Assembly (NCBI GenBank): GCA_023248915.1
Contig: JAHFDQ010000031.1
Span: forward strand, 1 to 20,471
Origin: Archangiaceae bacterium
GTDB lineage: Bacteria; Myxococcota; Myxococcia; Myxococcales; Myxococcaceae
Direction of reading: 5' to 3'
Length of the DNA: 20,471 bases
The notes under the pieces are model-generated. The model worked only from the letters and a program-made list of their open reading frames with translations, was not told where the DNA came from and made no database searches. The position numbers and the translations under genes are program-made. Every line of letters starts with the position of its first letter. Within the stretch, counting starts at the first letter, position 1. This document shows positions 1 to 6,938 of this stretch, piece after piece.

Positions 1-67
1 GCCATTGGCGCCGGTTGCGTAGCACGGAATACGCACCCGCGCGACGCTCGCCGTCGCCCGGTCATGA

Positions 68-92
68 CGCTTCGCGGCGAAGGTGCGAAGCG
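68..92 (-). terminator. Stem-loop just after the ArsA-like gene
   Basis: Arms at 68-75 and 85-92 are perfect 8-base complements (CGCTTCGC/GCGAAGCG) with a 9-base loop. The stem lies 2 bases past the ArsA-like stop codon on the minus strand. No T-tract follows, so it may be a 3'-end stabiliser or a Rho-dependent end rather than a classical intrinsic terminator. Confidence 0.4.
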
Positions 93-94
93 GC

Positions 95-2044
95 TTACGC
101 AGCCTTGATCTTCGCGTTCGCCGACAGCGCGTACCAGGCGGTGCGGAACGCCTTCAGCTCGCGCAGCCCCGCGGGGTGCCGGCCGAGCGCCGGAGCCACC
201 GTCACCGGCAGGCCCAGCTTCTTCTCGATCGTCTTGGCGGCCGCCAGCTCGTTCTTGCGGCGGTTCTCGCACTTCGGACAGACCGTCTTCGGCAGCACGC
301 GGTTGACCAGCACCCGCTCGACCGCCAGCTTGCGGCCCTTCAGGTACTCCACCAGCCGCTCGGTGCGGAACGCGGCCAGCTCTTCGCCGCGCGTCACCAG
401 CACGAAGCGCGACTCGGACGGCGCGGCCAGCGCTTCCTCGAAGCGCTTGACGTGGCGCAACATCGCCGAGAACTCGTCGGCCAGCGGGCCCGTGCCCCTC
501 GCCCGATGCTTGACCAGCACGGCGAGCACCGACGACAGCCAAGCGCGCGCCACCTCGGGCAGCTCGAGCAGGCGGATGACGTGGCCCGACGGCGTCGGGT
601 CGACCACGATGCGCTTGAACCGTTCTTGCACCAGCGCGTCGGTCAGCGCGAACAGCGACCCCAATTCGTCCAGGGCGGCCGGCGCGCAGTCGATCAGGTT
701 CCGCAGCACCTCGCGCTCGTAGGGCGCTTCCTGCCCCTTCACCTCGGGGCCGAAGACGGCCTCGGACTTCTCGCGCAGCCGCTTCTTCAGGGCCGCGAAC
801 CAGGCCGGAGCGTCGAGCTCGCGGGCGTAGAGCCCCTTGGTGCCCTTCACCTGCGTCTCGGTGTCGGTGAGCCGGCTCTGCAGCACGTCGGACAGCGAGT
901 GCGCGGGGTCGGTCGAGATGAGCAGCACCGGCCCTTCCTTCTCGGTCAGCGTCACCGCGGCGGCCGCGGCGCACGAGCTCTTGCCCACGCCCCCGTGGCC
1001 GACGAAGAAGATGAGCCGAGTCGGCGGCAGCGGCGGCGCGGCGATGGGAGGCATCGACGGGGCGCGCACCAGCGCCGGAGGCCCTTCGGCCGCCGAGAAC
1101 TCGAGCGCCTTGGCTTCCTTGCCTGCGGCCCATTCCTTGGCCAGCTTCTTCACCGCGTCGAAGCCGCGCGGCGCGACCTCGCGCTTGGCCACCAGCAGCA
1201 CTGGGACGGCCTTGTCGAGCTGCTGCAGCCGCCGCACGTGGGGCGCCTGCAGGCCGCGCCGGCCCTGGCAGGCGGGGCAGCCGGTGTCGTCTTCGATCTG
1301 GTCGAGGATGATGTCCGCGACCGGGAAGCCGCGCTCGCGCAGCGAGGTGAACAGGAAGCGCGTCTGCGCCTCGGGCACCGGTTCGGCCAGCGCCACCAGG
1401 TGGAAGGCCGTGCGCGCCGGATCTTTCAGCAGCGCCAGCAGGCCTTCGATCTGAGCGACAGTGTCGTCCAGCCCGCCGGTGGGCTTGACCGCCGGGTCGC
1501 GCTTCAAGCTCTTGGCCGACCCGGGCCGCTCTCCGCGGACGATGGCCAAGAGCCGCCGGAGCGCTACGGGCAGATCGACCAGCCGCAGCAGGTGGCTGGT
1601 CGCCGGAGCGTCGATGACCACCCGGTCGTACACCTTCTGCTCGAGCCACTGCGTCACCTGCAGCAACGCCGCCAGCTCGTCCAGCCCGGGGAGCGACTGG
1701 AGCAGCACCGTCTTCAAGTCCTCGGCGCTGAGCAGCGCGCCCTTTAGCAGCGCCTGCTCGAGGGCAGGCCGGTAGGTCGCCACGAAGGAAGCGAAGGCAG
1801 CCTTCGGGTCGAGCTCGATCGCGAAGAGGCCCCCCGCCCCCTTCCCGGGAGCGAGCTTCACTGGAAGAGGGCCCACCTTCTTCTTCAACAGGTCGGTCAG
1901 CGAGCCGATCGGGTCGAGCGAAACCAGCAGCACCTTGTCCTTGCCGTGCTTCTCGGACAGGTTCGTCGCGAACGCCAGCGACAGCGTCGTCTTGCCCGCG
2001 CCACCTTTACCGGTGAAAAAGTGCAGACCTTGCGCTTCACTCAT
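95..2044 (-). CDS. Two-domain ArsA/Get3-family ATPase
   Basis: Predicted cytosolic ATPase of 649 residues made of two fused ArsA/Get3-type halves (SIMIBI P-loop class). Half one has a P-loop TGKGGAGKTT (11-20), a switch II-like VIDAPATSH (143-151) and a CPAC pair (256-259). Half two has GHGGVGKSS (349-357), STDPAHSL (377-384), VVDPTPSGH (480-488) and CPKC (589-592). In Get3 a CxxC pair binds zinc at the dimer interface; here each half carries one. The linker around 325-345 is Pro/Ala-rich. The ATG at 2044 is chosen over an upstream in-frame start because the protein then begins just before the P-loop and GGAAGG lies 10 bases upstream. No arsenite pump or ArsR-type repressor is nearby, and the E. 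coli ArsA metalloid cysteines are not evident, so arsenic export is not supported. A role in delivering membrane or envelope proteins is possible. It follows the two-component genes after a 156-base gap. Confidence 0.9.
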   Translation of the reverse strand: MSEAQGLHFFTGKGGAGKTTLSLAFATNLSEKHGKDKVLLVSLDPIGSLTDLLKKKVGPLPVKLAPGKGAGGLFAIELDPKAAFASFVATYRPALEQALLKGALLSAEDLKTVLLQSLPGLDELAALLQVTQWLEQKVYDRVVIDAPATSHLLRLVDLPVALRRLLAIVRGERPGSAKSLKRDPAVKPTGGLDDTVAQIEGLLALLKDPARTAFHLVALAEPVPEAQTRFLFTSLRERGFPVADIILDQIEDDTGCPACQGRRGLQAPHVRRLQQLDKAVPVLLVAKREVAPRGFDAVKKLAKEWAAGKEAKALEFSAAEGPPALVRAPSMPPIAAPPLPPTRLIFFVGHGGVGKSSCAAAAAVTLTEKEGPVLLISTDPAHSLSDVLQSRLTDTETQVKGTKGLYARELDAPAWFAALKKRLREKSEAVFGPEVKGQEAPYEREVLRNLIDCAPAALDELGSLFALTDALVQERFKRIVVDPTPSGHVIRLLELPEVARAWLSSVLAVLVKHRARGTGPLADEFSAMLRHVKRFEEALAAPSESRFVLVTRGEELAAFRTERLVEYLKGRKLAVERVLVNRVLPKTVCPKCENRRKNELAAAKTIEKKLGLPVTVAPALGRHPAGLRELKAFRTAWYALSANAKIKAA

Positions 2045-2105
2045 GTAGGTTCGGCCTTCCGTGACGCATTGCCGGCGGACCTGGCCCGCCCGATTGGGAC
2101 CGCAG

Positions 2106-2135
2106 AGAGTCCCTCTTCGGGGTGCCAAAAGTCAA
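2106..2135 (-). promoter_or_regulatory. Possible sigma-70-type promoter before the ArsA-like gene
   Basis: On the minus strand TTGACT (2130-2135) is followed after 18 bases by GACTCT (2106-2111), a good -35 and a poor -10. This would give a leader of about 55 bases before the ATG at 2044. The 2045-2200 gap is long enough to hold a promoter, so the ArsA-like gene may not depend on readthrough from the regulator gene. Confidence 0.25.
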
Positions 2136-2200
2136 GCAGTGGCGCGGGGTTTCGCTCGATTCTGGAAGCTGGCTCGCAAGTAGCTAGACGCACTGCGTAA

Positions 2201-3631
2201 TCAGGTTGCTTCAGCCGATGCTGAGGGCGCGACCGGATCGGCCACGGGCGCCGCGACCGGCCCAGGGCCCTGCGCGAGCCGGGCCTCGGCCGCGTACCGG
2301 TTGAGCTTGTTGTAGAGCGTCTTCTCGCTGACCCCGAGCACCTCGGCGGTCCGGGCCTTGTTGCCGCCGTTTCGCTGCAGGCTGCCGAGCAAGTATTCCT
2401 TCTCGATCTCGTCGAGCGTGAGGCCGTAGGGCATGCGGAACGCCTGGCGTTCCGGCCCCCTGCCCGCCAGGTCGGGAGGCAGTTGATCGGGCAGGATGAG
2501 CTCGCCCTCGGACAGGATGACCGCCCGCTCGATGGCGTTGCGCAGTTCGCGGATGTTGCCCGGCCACTCGTGGCCCTCGAGCAGCTTCAGGGCGTCGGGG
2601 TGCACCCCGGTGACGCGCTTGCCCGAGTCGCCGGCGAAGCGTTCGACGAAGTGCTGGGCCAACAGCGCCACGTCCTCGCGGCGGTCGCGCAGCGGCGGCA
2701 GCGGAATCTGGAAGACGTTGAGCCGGAAGAAGAGGTCCTCGCGGAACCGGTGGTTCTTGATCTCGGCCTTCAGGTCGCGGTTGGTGGCGCACAGGACGCG
2801 CACGTCCACCTCGAGCTCGACCTTGCCGCCGACCCGGCGCAGGCGGTTCTCCTCGAGCGCCCGCAGCAGCTTCGGCTGCAGCTCGATGGGAATCTCACCC
2901 ACTTCGTCGAGGAACAGGGTGCCTCCGTGGGCCAGCTCGAAGACGCCGGGGCGGCGCTGGTCGGCGCCGGTGAAGGCGCCCCGCTCGTGGCCGAACATCT
3001 CGGACTCCATCAGCGTCGGCGGAATGGACGCGCAGTTGACCGCGATGAACGGCTTCGCGCGGCGCGGCGACAGGTTGTGCACCGCCCGGGCGACCATTTC
3101 CTTGCCGGTGCCCGACTCGCCGCTGATCGCCACCGACGCCTTCGACGGGGCCACCTTCTCGACCAGGTCGAGCACCCGGCGCATCGCGGGAGATTGGCCG
3201 ATGAAGTCCACCGACCCGAGCTGGCGCAGCCGGCGCCTTAGGCCCTGCACCTCGCGCATCGTTTCCTTCTTCTCGAGCGCGCGGCCGATGCAGGTGCGCA
3301 GGCGCGCCGCGTCCACCGGCTTCTCGATGAAGTCGTAGGCACCGTCGCGAATCGCCTCGACCGCCGCGTCCACGTTGCCCTGGCCGGTGAGGAACACCAC
3401 CGGGCAGTCGGGCAGGTCTTCCTTCAACCTGCGCAAGAGCCAAAGGCCGTCGTTGCCGGGCATGGCCAGGTCCGACAGCACGATGTCGGGGTGGAATTCG
3501 GCGGCCTTCTTCACCGCGTCGGTGGCGTCCGGGGCGGTCTCGACCTTGTGTCCCCAGAGCGACAGCATCTGCGCCAGGGCCTCGAGGGTGGCCCGGTCGT
3601 CGTCTACCGCGAGGATTCGTGCAGAAGTCAC
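2201..3631 (-). CDS. NtrC-family sigma-54-dependent response regulator
   Basis: Response regulator of 476 residues that would activate sigma-54 promoters when phosphorylated. The receiver domain (about 5-118) has the acidic pair D10/D11, phospho-acceptor D54, T82 and K104. The AAA+ domain (about 142-375) has Walker A GESGTGKE (171-178), the sigma-54-contacting GAFTGA loop (218-223), Walker B around TLFLDE (238-243) and an arginine-rich LRDRRED segment (314-320). A Fis-type helix-turn-helix lies at about 420-448, followed by a disordered Ala/Pro tail. Start is GTG, supported by a perfect AGGAGG at 3638-3643 with 6-base spacing. It lies 18 bases downstream of the histidine-kinase-like gene, so the two are very likely co-transcribed. 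Its targets are unknown; no convincing -24/-12 promoter was found in this window. Confidence 0.95.
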   Translation of the reverse strand: MTSARILAVDDDRATLEALAQMLSLWGHKVETAPDATDAVKKAAEFHPDIVLSDLAMPGNDGLWLLRRLKEDLPDCPVVFLTGQGNVDAAVEAIRDGAYDFIEKPVDAARLRTCIGRALEKKETMREVQGLRRRLRQLGSVDFIGQSPAMRRVLDLVEKVAPSKASVAISGESGTGKEMVARAVHNLSPRRAKPFIAVNCASIPPTLMESEMFGHERGAFTGADQRRPGVFELAHGGTLFLDEVGEIPIELQPKLLRALEENRLRRVGGKVELEVDVRVLCATNRDLKAEIKNHRFREDLFFRLNVFQIPLPPLRDRREDVALLAQHFVERFAGDSGKRVTGVHPDALKLLEGHEWPGNIRELRNAIERAVILSEGELILPDQLPPDLAGRGPERQAFRMPYGLTLDEIEKEYLLGSLQRNGGNKARTAEVLGVSEKTLYNKLNRYAAEARLAQGPGPVAAPVADPVAPSASAEAT

Positions 3632-3649
3632 TGGGCGCCTCCTGTCGGC

Positions 3650-4249
3650 CTATTCGCGGGCCAGCGGCAGCATCAGGCATCGCGGCGGACCGGCGCCGGT
3701 GACTCGCAGCACCGCCTGGGGGCGCTCGACCCGAACGTCGAAGCTCAACTCCGCGCCCGCACCGGCCTCGACCAGGCTGCCCCAGAGCAGCTCGAGCACC
3801 TTCCAGCGAAGCTCGCGGGCGTCGGGCGCCACGCCGCCCACCGCGGGGTCGACGTCGTGGCGCACCTGTACGCGCCGCCTGCGGGCTTCGTGGCAGAGCA
3901 GATCGGCCGCGCAGAGCACCACTGCCGACAGGTCCACCGTGCCGTCCTCGGGCCCCGGCGCGGAAAGAAAGCCGACGAAGCGCTCGAGCAGGGAATCGGT
4001 GCGAGCGACCAGCTCTTTCATCGCGGCAACGTTGCGCGCGGCGGGCTTCCCTGAGGCAGAGTCGTGCTGCAGCCGGTCCGAGAGCACCTCGAGGTTGATG
4101 GCGAGGGCGTTCAGCGGATTCCGGGCGTCGTGCAGCAGGCCTTCCAGCAGCCGATCGATGATCTCCGAACGAGTGGGCACGGAATCATCTAGGTACCGAA
4201 TCTCGGAGCGGCAACATCGGGTCGGGCGGCTGCGCCGACCCGTCGACAC
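3650..4249 (-). CDS. Histidine-kinase-like protein with degenerate ATPase domain
   Basis: Soluble protein of 199 residues with no membrane segment and no recognisable input domain. A HisKA-like dimerisation helix holds an H-box, LLHDARNPLNALAINLEVL (38-56), with H40 the expected phospho-acceptor. The following region (about 105-197) aligns by eye with a HATPase_c domain but is only about 90 residues long. Where the N-box should read NLLxNA it reads ELLWGS (153-158), so both Asn are lost. The G1 box is reduced to VTGAGP (183-188) without its Asp. ATP binding is therefore doubtful. Spo0B and ChpT, which pass phosphate between proteins, have a similar helical-hairpin plus degenerate-ATPase plan. 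Start is uncertain: GTG at 4249 has GGGAAG upstream; GTG at 4180 would drop 23 non-conserved-looking residues but lacks a ribosome-binding site. Confidence 0.8.
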   Translation of the reverse strand: MSTGRRSRPTRCCRSEIRYLDDSVPTRSEIIDRLLEGLLHDARNPLNALAINLEVLSDRLQHDSASGKPAARNVAAMKELVARTDSLLERFVGFLSAPGPEDGTVDLSAVVLCAADLLCHEARRRRVQVRHDVDPAVGGVAPDARELRWKVLELLWGSLVEAGAGAELSFDVRVERPQAVLRVTGAGPPRCLMLPLARE

Positions 4250-4259
4250 TCCGGTGCTT

Positions 4260-4280
4260 CCCGACGTCGAAAGCGTCGGG
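4260..4280 (-). promoter_or_regulatory. Stem-loop ahead of the histidine-kinase-like gene
   Basis: CCCGACG/CGTCGGG arms (4260-4266 and 4274-4280) enclose a 7-base loop. It lies between the dCMP deaminase stop and the kinase-like start at 4249. It could end the deaminase transcript, although no T-tract follows. It could also affect translation, since GGGAAG, the likely ribosome-binding site, shares its GGG with the stem. Confidence 0.4.
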
Positions 4281-4312
4281 CGTTCGACCTGGAACCGCGC
4301 CCGCGGTCGGGT

Positions 4313-4774
4313 TCAGCCGGCCGAGGCACCGGCCGCTGGCGGCGCCGCCGCGGCGCCCACGGCGACGAGCTCGATGTTGAGCCGTGCGGCGTAATCGAAG
4401 ATGCGGTGGTCGCGGTAGAACTCGCCGAAGGCGATGCGGACGCACCCGGAGTTCGCGATCAGCTTGAAGCAGGGCCAGCAGGGGCTGGCGGTGGTGTAGA
4501 TGGTCGCCCCGTCGATGCCCACGCCGTTCTTGGCGGCCTGGATGATGGCGTTGGCCTCGGCGTGCACGGTCGCCACGCAGTGGCCGTTCTCCATCATGTG
4601 GCCGACCTCGTCGCAGTGCGGCAGGCCGCGGATGGAACCGTTGTAGCCGGTGGACAGAATCGTCCGATCGCGCACCAAGAGGGCGCCGACGTGCTTCCGG
4701 TCGCAGGTGGCTCGGCTGGCGACCTGCTTGGCGATGTCCATGAAGTACTCGTCCCAGGTGCTGCGCTTGCTCAT
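4313..4774 (-). CDS. Deoxycytidylate (dCMP) deaminase family protein
   Basis: Zinc-dependent deaminase of 153 residues, the usual size for dCMP deaminases of the ComEB type, which convert dCMP to dUMP for thymidylate synthesis. Zinc ligands and catalytic Glu are visible: HAE at 71-73 (H71, E73) and SPCWPC at 97-102 (C99, C102). The substrate-pocket segment STGYNGSIRGLPHC (41-54) is also typical. The ATG at 4774 is chosen because GGAG lies 5 bases upstream and the family N-terminus (WDEYFMDIAKQVASRATC) follows directly; the open frame upstream is unlike a deaminase. The last 15 or so residues are an Ala/Pro-rich tail. Other cytidine or tRNA-modifying deaminases share the zinc motifs, but the overall pattern fits dCMP deaminase best. 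Confidence 0.9.
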   Translation of the reverse strand: MSKRSTWDEYFMDIAKQVASRATCDRKHVGALLVRDRTILSTGYNGSIRGLPHCDEVGHMMENGHCVATVHAEANAIIQAAKNGVGIDGATIYTTASPCWPCFKLIANSGCVRIAFGEFYRDHRIFDYAARLNIELVAVGAAAAPPAAGASAG

Positions 4775-4850
4775 CGGCGCTCCGTCGAATTTCGTGGAAC
4801 CGCGTTGCCCAGCCGGAGCAACCCCTTGCCCATGAAAGGGACCTGCGCGC

Positions 4851-4862
4851 GGTGGCGCCACC
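4851..4862. promoter_or_regulatory. 12-base perfect palindrome between divergent genes
   Basis: GGTGGCGCCACC is a perfect palindrome in the 152-base gap between the divergent dCMP deaminase (4774) and the small exported protein (4927). It could be an operator serving either gene. Short palindromes are common in GC-rich DNA, so this is only a candidate. No clear -35/-10 pair was found in the gap. Confidence 0.2.
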
Positions 4863-4926
4863 CTACTTCGGCGCACCCGGTGGTGTCGCGACCGCTGGCA
4901 CTCGGCGTGCTGGGACTGAAGCTTCG

Positions 4927-5283
4927 ATGAGGGCGAGGCTGGCGGTGGGGGTGGGGGCTCTGGCCTTGGCGGCGATGGGGGCGACCGTGATCTCGCTCGT
5001 CCGGGGTCCGTCGGGGCCGCCGGCCTCGCCCAGTCCGGACGGAGATCTGCCGCCGCTGGTCGAGCTGTCCGGACGATTGCAGTCGATCAACCGATCCGTC
5101 GGCGCGGTCACACTCGGCGGCCCCCAGGGGCCGGTGCGTCTGGCCGTGAACGAAGCGACCACGGTGTTCTGCCACGGGCGGCTCGGGGCCCTGACCGAGC
5201 TGGCGGTGGGCCAGCCGGTGCGGGCGGCCTACGAGGCGCGCGGAAAACAGCTGGTCGCGGTCTGGATAGAGCTGGTGCCCTGA
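4927..5283 (+). CDS. Small exported or membrane-anchored protein, DUF5666-like
   Basis: Protein of 118 residues. Residues 1-26 form a basic start (MRAR) and a hydrophobic stretch, a signal peptide or membrane anchor. A Pro/Ser-rich linker follows (about 27-44). The rest (47-116) is a small beta-rich domain with the pattern SGRLQSINRSVGAVTLG, a Thr-Val pair (79-80), an ELAVGQPVRAAYE segment (91-103) and a final VAVWIEL. This resembles the DUF5666-type domain found in many secreted bacterial proteins; the resemblance is by eye. The function of that domain is not known. The ATG at 4927 gives a proper N-terminal export signal, whereas the longer open frame from 4852 would bury it. Confidence 0.7.
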   Translation: MRARLAVGVGALALAAMGATVISLVRGPSGPPASPSPDGDLPPLVELSGRLQSINRSVGAVTLGGPQGPVRLAVNEATTVFCHGRLGALTELAVGQPVRAAYEARGKQLVAVWIELVP

Positions 5284-5288
5284 CCGGG

Positions 5289-5308
5289 GCGCCGCGACGT
5301 CGCGCCGC
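5289..5308. terminator. Inverted repeat between convergent genes
   Basis: CGCGACGTCGCG (5293-5304) is a perfect palindrome. After one mismatched base on each side, pairing continues for 3 more bases (5289-5291 with 5306-5308). It fills the 24-base gap between the plus-strand DUF5666-like gene and the minus-strand protease gene, where a two-way terminator would be expected. There is no T-tract on either side. Confidence 0.35.
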
Positions 5309-6159
5309 TACCTAAGCGCCGACCGGTCGGCGAGCTTCCCGGCCGCTCCCACCGGCGTCAGGAAGCGGCCGAACCCGTTCTGCTGCATGAAGGCCCGCAG
5401 CTTGGCGGACGGCGCCGCGAAGGTTTCTCCGGGCATCGGCACGTCGAAGCTGTAGTCCTGCTCGGCGACCGCGAAGCCCACCTTGGCCGTCCGGTAGCCT
5501 TCGACGATGGCCAAGAGCCGCCCGGTGGCGCGCGAGAAGACGCCGCCTCCCGACGCGCCGTAGCCGATCGGGGCGTCCGTCTTCAGCATGACCGGAACCC
5601 GGCTCTTGGGGTCGAGCTCGACCTGAGACACGAGCCCCCCCGAGACCGACAGGGCCCGGCCGTAGGGCGCCCCCACCACCAGGACTTCGTCGCCCGGTTC
5701 GAGCTCTTCGTCGGTCGCGAGCTCTGCGGCCTGAAGTTGCACGCCGCGCACCTTCACCAGCGCCAGGTCCATCTCGGGCACCTTGCCCATCGCCGCCGGT
5801 TCGGCGTCGATCTCGAGCGGCCCCGCTTCGGTGTCGACCACCACCACCAACCGCGGCCCGTTCAGCCCGGCCGCGTCGACGACGTGCTCGTTGGTCATCA
5901 CGTAGCTGACCGTGCCGCGTTCGGTCTGCTCGCAGCCCACGACGACGCCGGTGGCCGACCGGCGCAGGGCCTGGCCCTCGTAGACCCAGACCCGGACGTT
6001 CTGCGGCAACAGGGCGCGAACCCGTTCGCGGCTCGACGAGGGCGCGGCGACGGGGCCAGGCGCGGCCTGCGCGGACTGCACGAGGGCTGCCGTGGGAGTG
6101 GCGGTGGCACAGGCGGTCGCGACGAGGGCGGCGGCCGCCCAGGCGAAATGCAGGTTCAT
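5308..6159 (-). CDS. Trypsin-like serine protease with export signal, possible lipoprotein
   Basis: Protein of 283 residues in the chymotrypsin/HtrA-like fold (a DegP-type protease domain without a PDZ domain). The catalytic triad is visible: H92 in TNEHVVD (89-95), D131 in MDLALVKV (130-137) and S203 in GYGASGGGVF (199-208). A hydrophobic N-terminus ends in VATAC with Cys at 17, which could be a lipobox, though Ala rather than Leu stands at -3; a cleaved signal peptide is the alternative. Residues 25-45 are a Pro/Ala linker. It would act in the periplasm or at the cell surface. The C-terminal 60 residues contain no recognisable PDZ domain. The start has GGAG 5 bases upstream of the ATG. It is transcribed alone, convergent with the gene at 4927-5283. 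Substrate unknown. Confidence 0.85.
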   Translation of the reverse strand: MNLHFAWAAAALVATACATATPTAALVQSAQAAPGPVAAPSSSRERVRALLPQNVRVWVYEGQALRRSATGVVVGCEQTERGTVSYVMTNEHVVDAAGLNGPRLVVVVDTEAGPLEIDAEPAAMGKVPEMDLALVKVRGVQLQAAELATDEELEPGDEVLVVGAPYGRALSVSGGLVSQVELDPKSRVPVMLKTDAPIGYGASGGGVFSRATGRLLAIVEGYRTAKVGFAVAEQDYSFDVPMPGETFAAPSAKLRAFMQQNGFGRFLTPVGAAGKLADRSALR

Positions 6160-6237
6160 CGAGGCTCCGGTCGAGGTTCCGTCCGATTGTCCACGGACTG
6201 GACCACGCGTACACCAGAGGCGGAATCGAGGGCCGGG

Positions 6238-6261
6238 CGCCCTGCCTGCTGGGCAGGCGCG
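6238..6261 (-). terminator. Stem-loop after the toxin gene
   Basis: CCTGCC (6241-6246) pairs with GGCAGG (6252-6257) across a 5-base loop. The stem extends by three more pairs after a one-base bulge (6238-6240 with 6259-6261). It begins 10 bases past the toxin stop codon on the minus strand. No T-tract is present, so the call is tentative. Confidence 0.35.
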
Positions 6262-6271
6262 AGGGGGGTGT

Positions 6272-6613
6272 CTACGTCCGTCGGCGGGCGCGGAGGGCTC
6301 GGTCCAGGATCAGGTCCTCGAGTGCTCGCCGCGAATCAAGCACTGCCAGGACTTCGACTCGCTCGCCGACTACCGAGTAGATGACGCGCCAGGGTGAAAC
6401 GATGATCTCCCGATGCGTGCTGCCCTGGTTTCCAAGCTCTGAAACATGCCGACCCCGGTGCGCCAGCGTCCCCAGACCCTCGATGGCCCGCTCCAGCCGG
6501 TCGGCAACCTCGGCCGCCACGAATGGGTTGTCCTCGGTGATGAAGTCGACGATCCGCTCCAGGTCGCTCGACGCCTGAAGCGTCACTCGGACGCGGTACC
6601 GCTTCGGGGCCAA
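6272..6613 (-). CDS. ParE/RelE-family toxin
   Basis: Toxin of 113 residues in the ParE/RelE superfamily. The pattern fits: an N-terminal strand (YRVRVTLQA, 6-14), a two-helix segment (SSDLERIVDFITEDNPFVAAEVADRLERAIEGL split at about 30), then strands HREIIVSPWRVIYSVVG (68-83) and VEVLAVLDSRRALEDL (86-101). ParE proteins poison gyrase and RelE proteins cleave mRNA at the ribosome; which applies cannot be told from sequence. No ATG fits. The likely start is TTG at 6613, 4 bases after the antitoxin stop, which keeps the first strand. An earlier TTG at 6667 would overlap the antitoxin by 50 bases. Confidence 0.82.
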   Translation of the reverse strand: MAPKRYRVRVTLQASSDLERIVDFITEDNPFVAAEVADRLERAIEGLGTLAHRGRHVSELGNQGSTHREIIVSPWRVIYSVVGERVEVLAVLDSRRALEDLILDRALRARRRT

Positions 6614-6617
6614 GTGC

Positions 6618-6896
6618 CTACCCGCTCTGTCGGACGCGACGCCGAACCCGGGCGAAAGTTTCCGCAACCGACCGGGTGCGGCCAGCGGCGGCGTCCGCCT
6701 CGCCCGGCGCGAGCAGGGTTCTCATCAAGGCGGCATCTCGCATCTGCTCGTAGCTCGCGACGTCCATCAGGACCGCGCGCGCCTTGCCATTTTGCGTGAT
6801 GACTACCGCCCTCCGGCTGTCGGCGAGCTGCCGCATCAAACGAGCCGCGCCTCTCTTGAGCGCAGTGATGGGTTTGATGTCTTCTTCCATTCTCAT
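6618..6896 (-). CDS. Phd/YefM-family antitoxin
   Basis: Antitoxin of 92 residues (90 if translation starts at the second ATG, 6890). The N-terminal DNA-binding fold shows the family pattern DIKPITALKR (6-15), then RRAVVITQNGKARAVLMDVASYEQMRD (29-54 with the conserved NGK and M-D-x-x-x-Y). The C-terminal third is a charged helix expected to wrap the toxin. It neutralises the ParE/RelE-like toxin encoded 4 bases downstream and should repress its own promoter. The second Met gives the more usual family N-terminus (MEEDIKPI), but neither start has a strong ribosome-binding site. The same reading frame stays open far upstream of 6896, but that part is antisense-phase noise across the lipoprotein genes. 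Confidence 0.85.
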   Translation of the reverse strand: MRMEEDIKPITALKRGAARLMRQLADSRRAVVITQNGKARAVLMDVASYEQMRDAALMRTLLAPGEADAAAGRTRSVAETFARVRRRVRQSG

Positions 6897-6920
6897 AATC
6901 GCGAATCTAGCACCACAAAT

Positions 6921-6938
6921 GGGGCCACGAAAGGCCCC
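6921..6938 (-). terminator. Probable intrinsic terminator of the ECF-linked lipoprotein operon
   Basis: GGGGCC and GGCCCC arms (6921-6926 and 6933-6938) enclose a 6-base loop. On the minus strand the stem starts at the last base of the lipoprotein stop codon and is followed by ATTTGT. It separates the lipoprotein pair from the toxin-antitoxin pair. The T-run is short. Confidence 0.5.

Noticed and set aside
83..1747. Long plus-strand open frame opposite the ArsA-like gene
   Set aside because: The translation is Arg/Gln/His/Leu-rich with no motif. The minus strand encodes a clear two-domain ATPase. High GC at third codon positions keeps antisense frames open.
2112..2135. Possible sigma-54 promoter (TGGCAC) before the ArsA-like gene
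   Set aside because: The -24 half is present next to the NtrC-type gene, but the -12 GC at the required spacing is missing (AG instead).
95..4774. Arsenic resistance operon
   Set aside because: Only an ArsA-like ATPase is present. No ArsB, ArsC, ArsD or ArsR-type gene is near, and the metalloid-site cysteines are not evident.
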